Positions 35,700 to 46,835 of a stretch of DNA of 64,000 bases are shown piece after piece (the first letter of the stretch is position 1; each line of letters opens with the position of its first letter). The position numbers were made by a program, and so were the translations under genes. Origin of the DNA: Streptomyces sp. CB02056 (GTDB lineage Bacteria > Actinomycetota > Actinomycetes > Streptomycetales > Streptomycetaceae); the NCBI RefSeq assembly GCF_001905545.1, contig NZ_LIPD01000004.1, forward strand, positions 62,001-126,000, given 5' to 3'. The notes beneath the pieces are model-generated. The model saw only the letters and a list, made by a program, of their open reading frames with translations. It was not told where the DNA came from and did not search any database.

Positions 35700-36257
35700 A
35701 TGAAGCGCTATCTGCTGACCGGCACCCCGGGGGCCGGGAAGACGGCGGTCCTGCGGTGGTTGGAGTGCGCGGGCTACCCGGTGGTCGAGGAGGCCGCCAC
35801 GGACGTCATCGCGCTGCGGCAGGCCCAGGGTGTGCCGGAGCCGTGGACGGACCCGTCGTTCGTGGACGCGGTGGTCTCCCTGCAGCGGCAGCGGCAGGAG
35901 GGGGCCGTCGGCGGGCCGGGGGAGGTGCGGTTCTTCGACCGCTCGCCGGTGTGCACGTACGCCCTGGCGGTGTACCTCGGTCATCCCGTGACCCCTTTCC
36001 TCGCCCGGGAGTTGAATCGCATCCGGGCGGAGGAGGTGTACGAACGCGAGGTGTTCTTCGTGGAGAGCCCGGGCTTCGTCACCCCGACCGAGGCGCGGCG
36101 CATCTCGTACGAGGAGTCGTTGCGGTTCGAGCGGATCCACCGGGAGGCCTATGCCGGGTTCGGGTACGTGTGCGTCCCGATCGCCCCGGGGCCGCTCGCC
36201 GACCGGGCGGCGGCCGTCGTGCGGCACGTCGGCGCGCCCGCCCGGCACGGAGGCTGA
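35700..36257 (+). CDS. AAA family ATPase (AAA_28-like)
   Basis: The 185-residue protein has a P-loop GTPGAGKT (residues 8-15), VVEEAATDVIALRQAQG, a Walker B-like VRFFDRSPVCTYAL and a C-terminal YAGFGYVCVPI. This is the compact kinase-like AAA_28 group, proposed to be nucleotide- or metabolite-kinases. The ATG lies a few bases after GCGGGG. It is divergent from the zinc-ribbon gene. Confidence 0.87.
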   Translation: MKRYLLTGTPGAGKTAVLRWLECAGYPVVEEAATDVIALRQAQGVPEPWTDPSFVDAVVSLQRQRQEGAVGGPGEVRFFDRSPVCTYALAVYLGHPVTPFLARELNRIRAEEVYEREVFFVESPGFVTPTEARRISYEESLRFERIHREAYAGFGYVCVPIAPGPLADRAAAVVRHVGAPARHGG

Positions 36258-36279
36258 GATCCCCGGCCGCTCCTCCGCC

Positions 36280-36351
36280 CTCCCGGCGCTCTTCGGCTCA
36301 GGCGATGCTGCCGTCCTCCCGGTGCTCTCCGGCTCAGGCGAGGCCGCCGGC
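36280..36351. repeat. 36-bp direct tandem duplication at the end of the DinB gene
   Basis: 36280-36315 and 36316-36351 match with a few differences (both contain CTCTTCGGCTCAGGCGA or its variant). The second copy includes the stop codon and last codons of the DinB gene; the first copy preserves an equivalent terminus just downstream. Confidence 0.7.
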
Positions 36352-36924
36352 CTCCCGGGCCGCCCGCTCCACGCGGTCGTGGTGGGCCCGCCACCAGTCG
36401 GTGTCGCCGGGGGCGGTGTTGGCGCCGTCGGAGCGCTGGCCGGTGGCGCCGTCGACGAGTTCGCGGACCAGGTCGGCGTGGCCGACGTGGCGGTGGGTCT
36501 CGGCGATCATGTGGACGAGTACCCGGTGCAGGGTCTGCTCATGGCGGGCGCCGAACGGCACCTTGCCGACGGCGTCCAGCGGCAGGGCCTCGATGGTGGC
36601 GTCGGAGTGCGCCCAGACCCGTCGGTAGCGCCCGACGACCTCGTCGGTGCTCTCGTCCGCCCGCGCCCACAGGTCGCCGTTCGGCTCGGTCTGGCCGGTG
36701 ATCCACACCGGGGCCGGCTCGGGGAAGGGGCGGCCGAAGGTGTCGCCGAAGTACAGCGCCTCGGCGCCGGTGACGTGCTTGACCAGGCCCAGCAGGTTGG
36801 TTCCGGTGGGGGTGAGCGGGCGGCGCAGGTCGTACTCGGAGAGGCATTCGAGCTTCCAGAGCAGGGCGTCGCGGGCGTCCTGGATGTAGATCCGGAGGTC
36901 GTTCTTGTCATCTGCAGTGGTCAT
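36334..36924 (-). CDS. DinB family (DUF664-like) protein
   Basis: The 196-residue four-helix protein begins MTTADDKNDLRIYIQDARDA. Metal-ligand histidines are in LVKHVTGAE, VHMIAETHRHVGHAD and the closing WWRAHHDR. DinB-like proteins of actinomycetes include mycothiol-dependent transferases, but many are uncharacterised. The start at 36924 lacks a strong ribosome site; an upstream in-frame ATG exists at 37011 but would overlap the divergent promoter region. Confidence 0.85.
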   Translation of the reverse strand: MTTADDKNDLRIYIQDARDALLWKLECLSEYDLRRPLTPTGTNLLGLVKHVTGAEALYFGDTFGRPFPEPAPVWITGQTEPNGDLWARADESTDEVVGRYRRVWAHSDATIEALPLDAVGKVPFGARHEQTLHRVLVHMIAETHRHVGHADLVRELVDGATGQRSDGANTAPGDTDWWRAHHDRVERAAREAGGLA

Positions 36925-37047
36925 GGGATCAGTCTGTTGATCGCATGATGCCTGTCCATTGATTTCCGGTCCCACCCGCCCCGACCAGGCGTCAACCCGT
37001 GCCATGATCAAGCCTGTTCACCCGAAACAGACCTGTGAGGAGCAGCC

Positions 37048-37887
37048 ATGACCGGCGACGCCTGGTCCTGGGACGAGACGCTGTTCGCCGGAACGGCCGC
37101 CCACTACACCCGGGGCAGGCTCCCGTACGCCCCTGGACTGGCGGAGGCGCTGGCCGGGGCGCTGGGGCTCGACGGGCGGGGGCGGCTGCTCGACGTGGGG
37201 TGCGGGCCGGGCACGCTGGCGCTGGGGCTGGCCCACCTGTTCGACGAGGTCGTCGGGGTGGACCCGGATGCCGGGATGATCGCCGAGGCGCGCCGCGTGG
37301 GCGCCGAGGAGCCCAAGGCCACCTGGGTGCGGGCCCGGGCCGAGGAACTGCCGCCGGGCCTCGGCACCTTCACACTGGCGGTCTTCGGCCAGTCCTTCCA
37401 CTGGATGGACCGCGACCTGGTGGCGGCGACCGTACGGCGCATGCTGCGGCCCGGCGGTGCCCTGGCGCACGTCTCGGACCTGAAGGGCGAACCGCGTCCC
37501 ACCGAGGGGCTGCCGCACCCGCCGGTCCCGTACGCCGCGATCGACGGGCTGGTCCGGCGCTACCTCGGCCCGGTCCGCCGCGCCGGGCAGGGGCTGCTGC
37601 CGCACGGCACGCCGGGCGACGAGGCCGCCGTCCTCGCCCGGGCGGGCTACGCCGGCCCGCAGCGGATCGTCGTCCCGGGCGGACGGCCGCTGGAGCGCAC
37701 GGCCGACGACGCGGTCGCGGGCGTCTTCGCGCTCTCCTTCTCGGCCCCGCACCTCTTCGCCGATCGCCGTCCGGCCTTCGAGGCGGACCTCCGCCGCCTC
37801 CTCGCCCGGACCTCGCTGTCGGGGCTCTTCTCGGAGCGGCAGCCGAGCAGTGAGGTGTTCATCTGGCGCACCACGGAAGAGCGTTGA
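37048..37887 (+). CDS. Class I SAM-dependent methyltransferase
   Basis: The 279-residue enzyme has motif I LLDVGCGPGTLALGLA, an acidic end of strand 2 in VVGVDPDAGM, and motif post-I/II regions VFGQSFHWMDRD and MLRPGGALAHV. The FHWMD pattern places it with the small-molecule methyltransferases of the methyltransferase_11 group. AGGAG lies 6 bases before the ATG. Substrate unknown. Confidence 0.9.
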   Translation: MTGDAWSWDETLFAGTAAHYTRGRLPYAPGLAEALAGALGLDGRGRLLDVGCGPGTLALGLAHLFDEVVGVDPDAGMIAEARRVGAEEPKATWVRARAEELPPGLGTFTLAVFGQSFHWMDRDLVAATVRRMLRPGGALAHVSDLKGEPRPTEGLPHPPVPYAAIDGLVRRYLGPVRRAGQGLLPHGTPGDEAAVLARAGYAGPQRIVVPGGRPLERTADDAVAGVFALSFSAPHLFADRRPAFEADLRRLLARTSLSGLFSERQPSSEVFIWRTTEER

Positions 37888-37909
37888 CGGTCCGGGGCCG
37901 TCAACGCTC
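37879..37909. terminator. Bidirectional terminator after the methyltransferase gene
   Basis: A perfect 12-bp stem (GAGCGTTGACGG at 37879-37890 with its complement at 37898-37909) and a 7-base loop contain the stop codon of the methyltransferase gene; it lies between convergent genes. Confidence 0.75.
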
Positions 37910-37945
37910 CCACGGGGGAGGATGGAGAGGAGGAGTGGAGAGCGG

Positions 37946-38518
37946 TCAGCGGACCACGTCGAGGACCTGCTTCTGGATGCCGTTCCCGTAGGCCCCGTAC
38001 TCGACCAGCTTCAGCTTCTGGGCGTCCTTGTCCGTCGTGCTGAACAGGCGCTTGCCGGCGCCGAGCAGCAGCGGGAAGACGAGCAGGTGGTAGCGGTCGA
38101 TCAGGCCGGCGTCCGAGAGGGCGTGGTTCAGGGTGGCGCTGCCGTGGACGATGATCGGGCCGCCCTCGGTCTCCTTCAGTGCGGCGACCTCGTCGAGCGA
38201 GCGCAGGATGCTGGTCTCGCCCCAGTTCGACACCAGGTCGGCCTCGGCGAGGGTGGTGGAGACGACGTACTTCGGCAGCGTCTTGTAGTGGGCGAACTCC
38301 GCCATGTCCGGCCACACCGGGCTGAACGCCTGGTAGCTGGCCCGGCCGAGCAGCATCGCGGTGGCCTCCTCCTGCTCCCGCCCCTTGATCTCGAACGCCT
38401 CGGGGAGGAACTCGATGTCCTTGAAGGTCCAGCCGGAGTTGCGGTAGCCGGGTTCGCCGCCGGGGCCCTCGACGACGCCGTCGAGCGAGATGAAGGCGGT
38501 GCTGATCAGGGAGCGCAT
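37946..38518 (-). CDS. Dihydrofolate-reductase-like (RibD C-terminal) protein
   Basis: The 190-residue protein begins MRSLISTAFISLDGVVEGPGGE and has MLLGRASYQAF, KYVVSTTL, a GGPIIVHGSATLNHAL cofactor-binding stretch and YHLLVFPLLLGAGKRLF, all diagnostic of the RibD C-terminal/DHFR-like family. It is probably an NADPH-dependent reductase of unknown substrate, not true dihydrofolate reductase. GAGG lies upstream of the ATG at 38518. Confidence 0.9.
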   Translation of the reverse strand: MRSLISTAFISLDGVVEGPGGEPGYRNSGWTFKDIEFLPEAFEIKGREQEEATAMLLGRASYQAFSPVWPDMAEFAHYKTLPKYVVSTTLAEADLVSNWGETSILRSLDEVAALKETEGGPIIVHGSATLNHALSDAGLIDRYHLLVFPLLLGAGKRLFSTTDKDAQKLKLVEYGAYGNGIQKQVLDVVR

Positions 38519-38622
38519 GGGTGGTACCTCGGTTCTCGTGCGGTTCTGCTTCTGTCGGGTCTGAAGGAGATCTGAAGGAGATCTGAAGGTCTGAAGGTCC
38601 GATGGACCGAAGGTCCGAAAGG

Positions 38623-39390
38623 TCAGGCGAGGGCTCCGGCCAGCCACCGCTGCCAGGCGGCCTCGGCCTCGGCCCCGGTCCCGGCTCCGCCCCCGGCCCC
38701 GCCCGGAGTCGGGCCGAAGAGGTGGTGGAACATCAGCACCAGGCCGGAGCCGTGGTGGAAGGTGTAGAGCCCGTCGGCGGTGCGGACCTCGAAGCGCTCG
38801 TCGTCCGCCCAGACCACCTCGCCGTCCAGCGGCGGCAGGCCCGCCGGCTCGCCGTGGACCCGGGTGCCCGCGGCGACCGGGAGCGGCAGCGACAGGGCGC
38901 GGGCGAGGAGGGCCCGGACCTCCGGTTCCGTCCGGCCGCCCGACGGTGCGGCGGCGAAGACGGGGACGGCGGTACGGCCGGGGAAGTGGGTGAGGTACTC
39001 GCGGAGCGTGTGGAGGTGGAAGGGCCAGCCGCGGCGCAGCGCGTCGTACTCGTCCTGCCAGTCGTCACCGAGCAGGCCACTGTGGACGACGCGGAGCACG
39101 GTGGCGCCGCCGTCCCGGCCCTCGATCAGGTACTCGAAGGCCATGAACCGGCCGTCCTCGCCGGTGGCCGTACGGGTGGCCAGGCGCTTGCCGGGCTGGT
39201 AGGCGGTGACGACCGCCTCCGCGCGGTGGCCCCCGGTCTCCATGACGGCGGTGCCGCCCTCGCGCGGGTCCAGCTCGTTGCGGCCCATGAACCAGGAGTC
39301 GATCCCCGGTCCGGTGGCGATCGCCTCCCAGACCTGTTCCGGGCTCACCGGCAGGGAGGTCTCCAGCTCGATCTCGAACGGGTGGGTCAT
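38623..39390 (-). CDS. SRPBCC domain protein (AHSA1-like)
   Basis: The 255-residue protein has an AHSA1/START-like domain in residues 1-150 (SLPVSPEQVWEAIATGPGIDSWFMG, VMETGGHRAEAVVTAYQPGKRL, FEYLIEGRDGGATVLRVVHSG) and a second half that looks like a partial repeat of the fold. These proteins bind hydrophobic ligands. The start overlaps the stop of the ArsR gene by ATGA, a common pair in which the regulator and SRPBCC protein work together. Confidence 0.88.
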   Translation of the reverse strand: MTHPFEIELETSLPVSPEQVWEAIATGPGIDSWFMGRNELDPREGGTAVMETGGHRAEAVVTAYQPGKRLATRTATGEDGRFMAFEYLIEGRDGGATVLRVVHSGLLGDDWQDEYDALRRGWPFHLHTLREYLTHFPGRTAVPVFAAAPSGGRTEPEVRALLARALSLPLPVAAGTRVHGEPAGLPPLDGEVVWADDERFEVRTADGLYTFHHGSGLVLMFHHLFGPTPGGAGGGAGTGAEAEAAWQRWLAGALA

Positions 39391-40103
39391 CGTCGGTCCT
39401 CCTGGTCCGCCCGGGTGACGGCCTGTTCCGTGCCGGGGCCGGCCTGTTCCGTGCCGGTCACGTCCTGCTCCGCCCTGGTCCCGTCCTGCTCCGCCCCGGG
39501 GCCGGGCTGGGCGGCGGGGATCTGGTGGAGTCCGACGATCACCCGGTGGCTGCGGCCCCCGGGGGCGGACTCGTCGTGGTAGCGGCTGACGAGGGTGGCC
39601 ACGGACTGGGCCAGTTCCTCGGCGAAGGCGGCCCGGTCGGCGGCGGAGGCGAACCGCACCTGCGCGTCGATGCCGAAGCTGGCGACCCGCCGGCGGGCCC
39701 GGGAGGCGCCGGTCAGCAGGGCCCCGACCTCCTGCACCAGCCGGGAGCCGAGCGCCAGCAGCCAGCGGGCGGAGAGCTGGTCGGGGGAGCGGGCGGGGTC
39801 CGGGCTCACGGCGGCCAGGACGCTGGGGGAGATCACGTAGGAGGCCGCGGTGGCGCGGTACACCCGTTCGGTGACGTTGCCCTTGCGGCGTTCCTCGTCG
39901 AGTTCGACGAGGCCGTGCCGCTCCAGTTCCTTCAGGTGGTAGTTGACCTTCTGCCGGGGCAGGCCCAGCCGGGCGGCCAGCATGGCGGCCGAGGCGGGCT
40001 CGGTCAGGGCGGCGAGGAGGCGTGACCGCAGGGGGTCCAGCGAGGCCTCGGCCGCGGCGGGTTCTTCGATCACGGCGACTTCCAGCACCGTTCCAGCATC
40101 CAT
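39387..40103 (-). CDS. ArsR family transcriptional regulator
   Basis: The 238-residue protein has an ArsR-type winged helix (DPLRSRLLAALTEPASAAMLAARLGLPRQKVNYHLKELERHGLVEL) and a C-terminal helical region. No Cys metal site is seen, so it is not a metal sensor. The tail has a short degenerate repeat (AEQDGTRAEQDVTGTEQ). The start at 40103 abuts a palindrome and has no ribosome site; GTG codons at 40088 and 40073 (GGAAG upstream of the latter) are plausible. It is co-transcribed with the SRPBCC gene. Confidence 0.88.
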   Translation of the reverse strand: MDAGTVLEVAVIEEPAAAEASLDPLRSRLLAALTEPASAAMLAARLGLPRQKVNYHLKELERHGLVELDEERRKGNVTERVYRATAASYVISPSVLAAVSPDPARSPDQLSARWLLALGSRLVQEVGALLTGASRARRRVASFGIDAQVRFASAADRAAFAEELAQSVATLVSRYHDESAPGGRSHRVIVGLHQIPAAQPGPGAEQDGTRAEQDVTGTEQAGPGTEQAVTRADQEDRR

Positions 40104-40105
40104 CC

Positions 40106-40123
40106 GACAAAAAAATTTGTCAA
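40106..40123 (-). promoter_or_regulatory. GACAAA/TTTGTC palindrome and -35 element of the ArsR gene
   Basis: GACAAA (40106-40111) and TTTGTC (40116-40121) are inverted around AAAA, and TTGACA (40123-40118 leftward) overlaps it as a consensus -35. Another TTTGTCGG is found at 40134-40141. Such overlap implies repression by the adjacent ArsR protein. Confidence 0.6.
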
Positions 40124-40265
40124 GGAAAGAAGGTTTGTCGGTAGTCCGGTCGGATGAACGGTGTCGCCCGTCCGGTGCCGGAGCCTCCGGCGGCCGCGCC
40201 GCGATCCGCGCGGCCCCGCCGAGGCGGGACAGCGGAGAGTGACGGGCGGGGTGGACGGATCGGAC

Positions 40266-40301
40266 TTGAATCTTTGCGAACGAATGTTCGATCCTGGGGG
40301 T
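40266..40301 (+). promoter_or_regulatory. LexA (SOS) box and promoter of the imuA'-imuB-dnaE2 cassette
   Basis: CGAAC (40277-40281) and GTTCG (40286-40290) separated by four bases match the actinobacterial LexA site CGAAC-N4-GTTCG exactly. TTGAAT (40266-40271) and GATCCT (40290-40295) are plausible -35 and -10 elements, so LexA would occlude the promoter. A weaker TTCGAA pair follows at about 40312-40329. Confidence 0.85.
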
Positions 40302-41087
40302 GTGCCCGTTTTCGAACCTTTTTTCGAATCAACCGCCGAGCAGACCGCACGCCCCGTGCTCCGCCCGGTGGCGTCCCCGGCTGCCGTGCCGGGAAAACGG
40401 GGGCAACAGGGGGAGGACGGGGAGCAGAGGGAGGGGCGGGGGCTGCTGCCGGTGCCGTCCGCGCTCCGGGAGGTGCTGCCCGAGGCCGGGCTGCGCCGGG
40501 GGACGGCGGTGTCGGTGGCGGGAGGGGACACCGGGCTGCTGCTGGCGCTCGCCGCCGGGGTGAAGGAGACCGGAGGCGGCTGGGCCGCGGCGGTCGGACT
40601 GCCGGACCTGGGACTGGCCGCCGCCGAGGGGTACGGGCTGGACCTGCGCCGGCTGCTGGTCGCGGACGACCCGGGGCCGCACTGGGCCGAGGTGGTCTCG
40701 GTGCTGGCCGGCGCGGTCGAGCTGATCATGCTGCGCCCGGACGGGCCGGTGCCGCCGAAGCTGGCCGCCCGGCTGGCGGCGGTGCTGCGGCGCAGCGGCT
40801 GCGTGCTGCTGGTCGCCGGACCGTGGCCGGGCGCGGCACTGCGGCTGGCGGTGCGTTCCGGGCGCTGGTTCGGACTGGGCGACGGCCACGGACAACTCGT
40901 CGGCCGACAGGTGGAGGTGGTGGCCGAGGGCCGCGGCTCGGCGGTGCGCGGCCGGACGGCCCGGCTCTGGCTGCCGGACGAGTACGGCGCGGTGCGTCCG
41001 CTCCAGGAGCAGCCGCAGCCGGTGGCGGAACCCACGGTGATACCGGCGGCGGAGCCGATGGCACCCCGCGTGGCGGCGGTGGTCTGA
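40302..41087 (+). CDS. ImuA'-like protein of the SOS mutasome
   Basis: The protein of about 261 residues has a RecA-like core: PSALREVLPEAGLRRGTAVSVAGGDTGLLLALAAG, followed by strands GWAAAVGLPDLGLAAAEGYGLDLRRLLV and VELIMLRPD; the P-loop is degenerate. This matches ImuA' proteins that link ImuB to RecA/LexA-controlled mutagenesis. The start is uncertain. ATG at 40284 lies inside the LexA box; GTG at 40302 coincides with the expected transcription start and would be leaderless. The C-terminus is Pro/Glu-rich. It is 1 base from the next gene. Confidence 0.8.
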   Translation: MPVFEPFFESTAEQTARPVLRPVASPAAVPGKRGQQGEDGEQREGRGLLPVPSALREVLPEAGLRRGTAVSVAGGDTGLLLALAAGVKETGGGWAAAVGLPDLGLAAAEGYGLDLRRLLVADDPGPHWAEVVSVLAGAVELIMLRPDGPVPPKLAARLAAVLRRSGCVLLVAGPWPGAALRLAVRSGRWFGLGDGHGQLVGRQVEVVAEGRGSAVRGRTARLWLPDEYGAVRPLQEQPQPVAEPTVIPAAEPMAPRVAAVV

Positions 41088-41088
41088 G

Positions 41089-42801
41089 GTGACGGCCGAG
41101 ACAGCGATGGCATCCGGGACGGCGGACGACAGGACCCCCCGGGTGCTGGTGGTCTGGTGCCCGGACTGGCCGGTGGCAGCCGTCACCGGCGACGACCCGG
41201 TAGCGGTGACCGAGGGCGGGCGGATCCTCGCCTGCTCGGAGGGCGCCCGGGCGGCCGGGGTGCGGCAGGGGCAGCGGCTCAAGCTGGCCCAACGGCTCTG
41301 CCCGGAGCTGGAGTTGCGCGACCGCGACCCGGAGGCGGAGACCCGCCGCTTCGAGCCGGTGGTCGCGGCGGTGGAGGCGTTCACGCCCCGGGTGGAGGTG
41401 ATCCGCCCGGGCCTGTGCGCGATCCCGGTGAAGGGCCCGGGCCGCTACTTCGGCGGCGAGGAGGCGCTGGCCGACAAGGTCGGCAGGGCGGTGGCGGACG
41501 CCCTCGGGCAGCCGCTCGTCCCGGACGCCGTTCCGGGCGCGCCGGCCGTCGAAGAGCGGCAGCCCACCGCCCCTCCACCGGCCGCCACCGCCCCCCGGGC
41601 CCGGGTCGGCGTCGCCGACGGCCTGTTCGCCGCCGTGCTCGCCGCCCGGGCCGGGGTGCTGGTCCCGGCCGGACGGACGGCGGAGTTCCTCGCCCCGTAC
41701 CCGGTGAGCGCGCTGGGCGACGAGGCACTGGCCGAACTGCTCGGGCGGCTCGGCCTGCCCACCGTCGGGGCCTTCGCCGCGCTGCCGGCCGAGTCGGTCG
41801 CGGACCGCTTCGGCCCGTCCGGGACGGTCGCGCACCGGCTGGCCCGCGGTTTGCAGCCGCGTCCGCTGGTGCCCCGCGACGAGGAGCCGGACCTCGCCGT
41901 CGAGCAGCGCTTCGACCCGCCGGAGCCGTCGGCCGAACCGCTGGTGTTCGTCGCCCGCGCGCTGGCCGAGCAGCTGCACCAGCGATTGGCCGGGGCCGGG
42001 CTGACCTGCCGCCGGGTGGCCGTCGAGGTGGCCTGCGCGGACGGCCGGACGGCCTCCCGGCTGTGGCGGCACGAGGGCCGGCTGTCCGCGACGGCGCTGG
42101 CCGAGCGGGTCCGCTGGCAGCTCCAGGCCTGGCAGGGCGCGGGCACCTTCACCGGCATCGGCACCGGCACCTTCACCGGCACAGGCGACGGCGACGGCGA
42201 CGGGGACGGCAACGGCAACGGGGAGGGCGGGGAGGACACCGGCTTCACCCTGCTCCGGCTCGCCCCCGACGGCCTCTCCCCGGACCAGGGCCGCCAGCTC
42301 GCGCTGTGGGGCCAGGCCGTCGCGGACGACCGGGTGGAGCGGGCGGTCGCCCGGGTGCAGGCGGTGCTCGGCCACGCCGGGCTGCGCCGGATCGAGCCGG
42401 GCGGCGGGCGCGGCCCGGGCGAGCAGGCGGTGAAGGTGCCGTGGGGCGAGCCGTACGAGGCGGCGGTGCCGGCCGACGCGCCGTGGCCGGGGCGGCTGCC
42501 GGAGGTGTGGCCCGCCGTGGTGCTGCGGGAGCCGGCGCCGGTGCGGGTGCTGGACGGGGCCGGGCGGCCGGTCACGGTGGACGGCCGGGCGGGGGTGTCG
42601 GCCCGGCCGGCCCTGGTCGTGGTCCGGGGCCGGGAGGAGCGGGTGGACGGCTGGACCGGGCCCTGGCCGGCGGTCGAGTACTGGTGGGACCAGTCGCTGG
42701 CCCGGCGCCGGGCACGGTTCCAGGTCGTGGTGGAGGGCGGCCGGGCGCTGCTGCTCACCGTGGAGGGGGGTGCCTGGTACCTGGAGGCCGGCTACGACTA
42801 G
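41089..42801 (+). CDS. imuB: ImuB-like, catalytically deficient Y-family polymerase
   Basis: The 570-residue protein has the Y-family palm but with VVWCPDWPVAA where active enzymes have a DxD, and AIPVKGPGRYFGGEE in place of the SxDE motif, as in ImuB, which acts as a hub for DnaE2 and the sliding clamp, not as a polymerase. The helix-hairpin-helix region is FAALPAESVADRFGPSGTVAHRLARG. At residues 350-385 there is a Gly/Thr/Asp run (TGTGDGDGDGDGNGNG) encoded by a hexanucleotide repeat at about 42180-42230. The GTG start is one base after the imuA' stop region. Confidence 0.9.
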   Translation: MTAETAMASGTADDRTPRVLVVWCPDWPVAAVTGDDPVAVTEGGRILACSEGARAAGVRQGQRLKLAQRLCPELELRDRDPEAETRRFEPVVAAVEAFTPRVEVIRPGLCAIPVKGPGRYFGGEEALADKVGRAVADALGQPLVPDAVPGAPAVEERQPTAPPPAATAPRARVGVADGLFAAVLAARAGVLVPAGRTAEFLAPYPVSALGDEALAELLGRLGLPTVGAFAALPAESVADRFGPSGTVAHRLARGLQPRPLVPRDEEPDLAVEQRFDPPEPSAEPLVFVARALAEQLHQRLAGAGLTCRRVAVEVACADGRTASRLWRHEGRLSATALAERVRWQLQAWQGAGTFTGIGTGTFTGTGDGDGDGDGNGNGEGGEDTGFTLLRLAPDGLSPDQGRQLALWGQAVADDRVERAVARVQAVLGHAGLRRIEPGGGRGPGEQAVKVPWGEPYEAAVPADAPWPGRLPEVWPAVVLREPAPVRVLDGAGRPVTVDGRAGVSARPALVVVRGREERVDGWTGPWPAVEYWWDQSLARRRARFQVVVEGGRALLLTVEGGAWYLEAGYD

Positions 42802-42813
42802 CGGCCCCGGCAC

Positions 42814-42887
42814 CCGAACGGAGCAGGCCCGCAAGGGCAGGGCCGAACGGAGCAGGCCCGCAAGGGCAGGGCCGAAGGGAGCAGGCC
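42814..42887. repeat. 29-bp tandem repeat between imuB and dnaE2, about 2.6 copies
   Basis: Units start at 42814, 42843 and 42872 (CCGAACGGAGCAGGCCC core; the third unit varies to CCGAAGGGAGCAGG). No spacers or flanking cas genes exist. It lies in a 160-base gap that is otherwise AAG/GAG-rich. Confidence 0.8.
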
Positions 42888-42961
42888 GAGAAGACCGAGA
42901 AGGCCGAGAAGGCGAGCAGGGGGGAGCAGGACGAGCACGAGAACGACGAAGGCAACCCCCG

Positions 42962-46210
<3,249 letters not shown>

Positions 46211-46267
46211 GCGGGGCGGGCCGGCGTGTGCCTGTGAGGCGGCGCGCGTCGAAGCGTCGGGGTGCGG

Positions 46268-46750
46268 CTAGAAGGCGGGCTGGTCGCCGAGGTCGAAGAT
46301 CCGCAGGTCGGTGAGGCGGACGGTGTACCAGACGTCCTGGCTGCCCCCGCCGCTCCAGAACTCGGTCAGCCGGACGGAGGCGTAGCCCTCCTCCTCCTTG
46401 ACCTGCTGGGCCGACCAGCTCGCCGGGACGTTCTGCGCGCGGAACACCGGATCGGCGTCGTTCCGCATCGCCCACTGGTCCAGCCGGTAGTTCAGGTACG
46501 GGGAGAGGTACTGCTCGCGGACCTGTCGCGGGCTCTCGGTGCCGCCCCCGCCCTCCACGGCGTCGCGGTACGCCGCCAGGAAGGTGAGCACCTGCTGGGC
46601 GGCCGGGGTGGCCGCCCGGACCTGGGCCCCGGTGACCACGGGGGCGGGCGCCGCGACGGCGGCCTGGGCGGGGGCGGCGGCCAGGCCGCCGACGGCGAGC
46701 AGGGCGGCGGTGAAGGACAGTGCGGTGCGCATGGCACGTGTACGGATCAT
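46268..46750 (-). CDS. Secreted protein of unknown function
   Basis: The 160-residue product begins MIRTRAMRTALSFTAALLAVGGLAAAPAQA, a typical Sec signal peptide with AQA-like cleavage. The mature part (QVLTFLAAYRDAVEGGG, YLNYRLDQWAMRNDADPVF, GYASVRLTEFWSGG) has no cysteines or recognised motifs and looks like a small mixed alpha/beta domain. It is convergent to dnaE2. I do not recognise the family. Confidence 0.8.
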   Translation of the reverse strand: MIRTRAMRTALSFTAALLAVGGLAAAPAQAAVAAPAPVVTGAQVRAATPAAQQVLTFLAAYRDAVEGGGGTESPRQVREQYLSPYLNYRLDQWAMRNDADPVFRAQNVPASWSAQQVKEEEGYASVRLTEFWSGGGSQDVWYTVRLTDLRIFDLGDQPAF

Positions 46751-46835
46751 GCGGGCATTCCACCACCCCGGAAGGCCCCGGCCCATCGCCGGAAGGGGTG
46801 GTGTACCCGTACTGCCCAACAGATGTGACGATACG

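Noticed and set aside
40284-40301. ATG 40284 as start of imuA'
   Set aside because: It overlaps the LexA box and lies upstream of the expected transcription start. Kept as an alternative only.
41089-42801. Active DNA polymerase IV (DinB)
   Set aside because: The metal-binding DxD and SxDE motifs are replaced, so an ImuB-type non-catalytic protein is the better reading.
42814-42887. CRISPR array
   Set aside because: The 29-bp units are contiguous, without spacers, with fewer than three copies and no cas genes.
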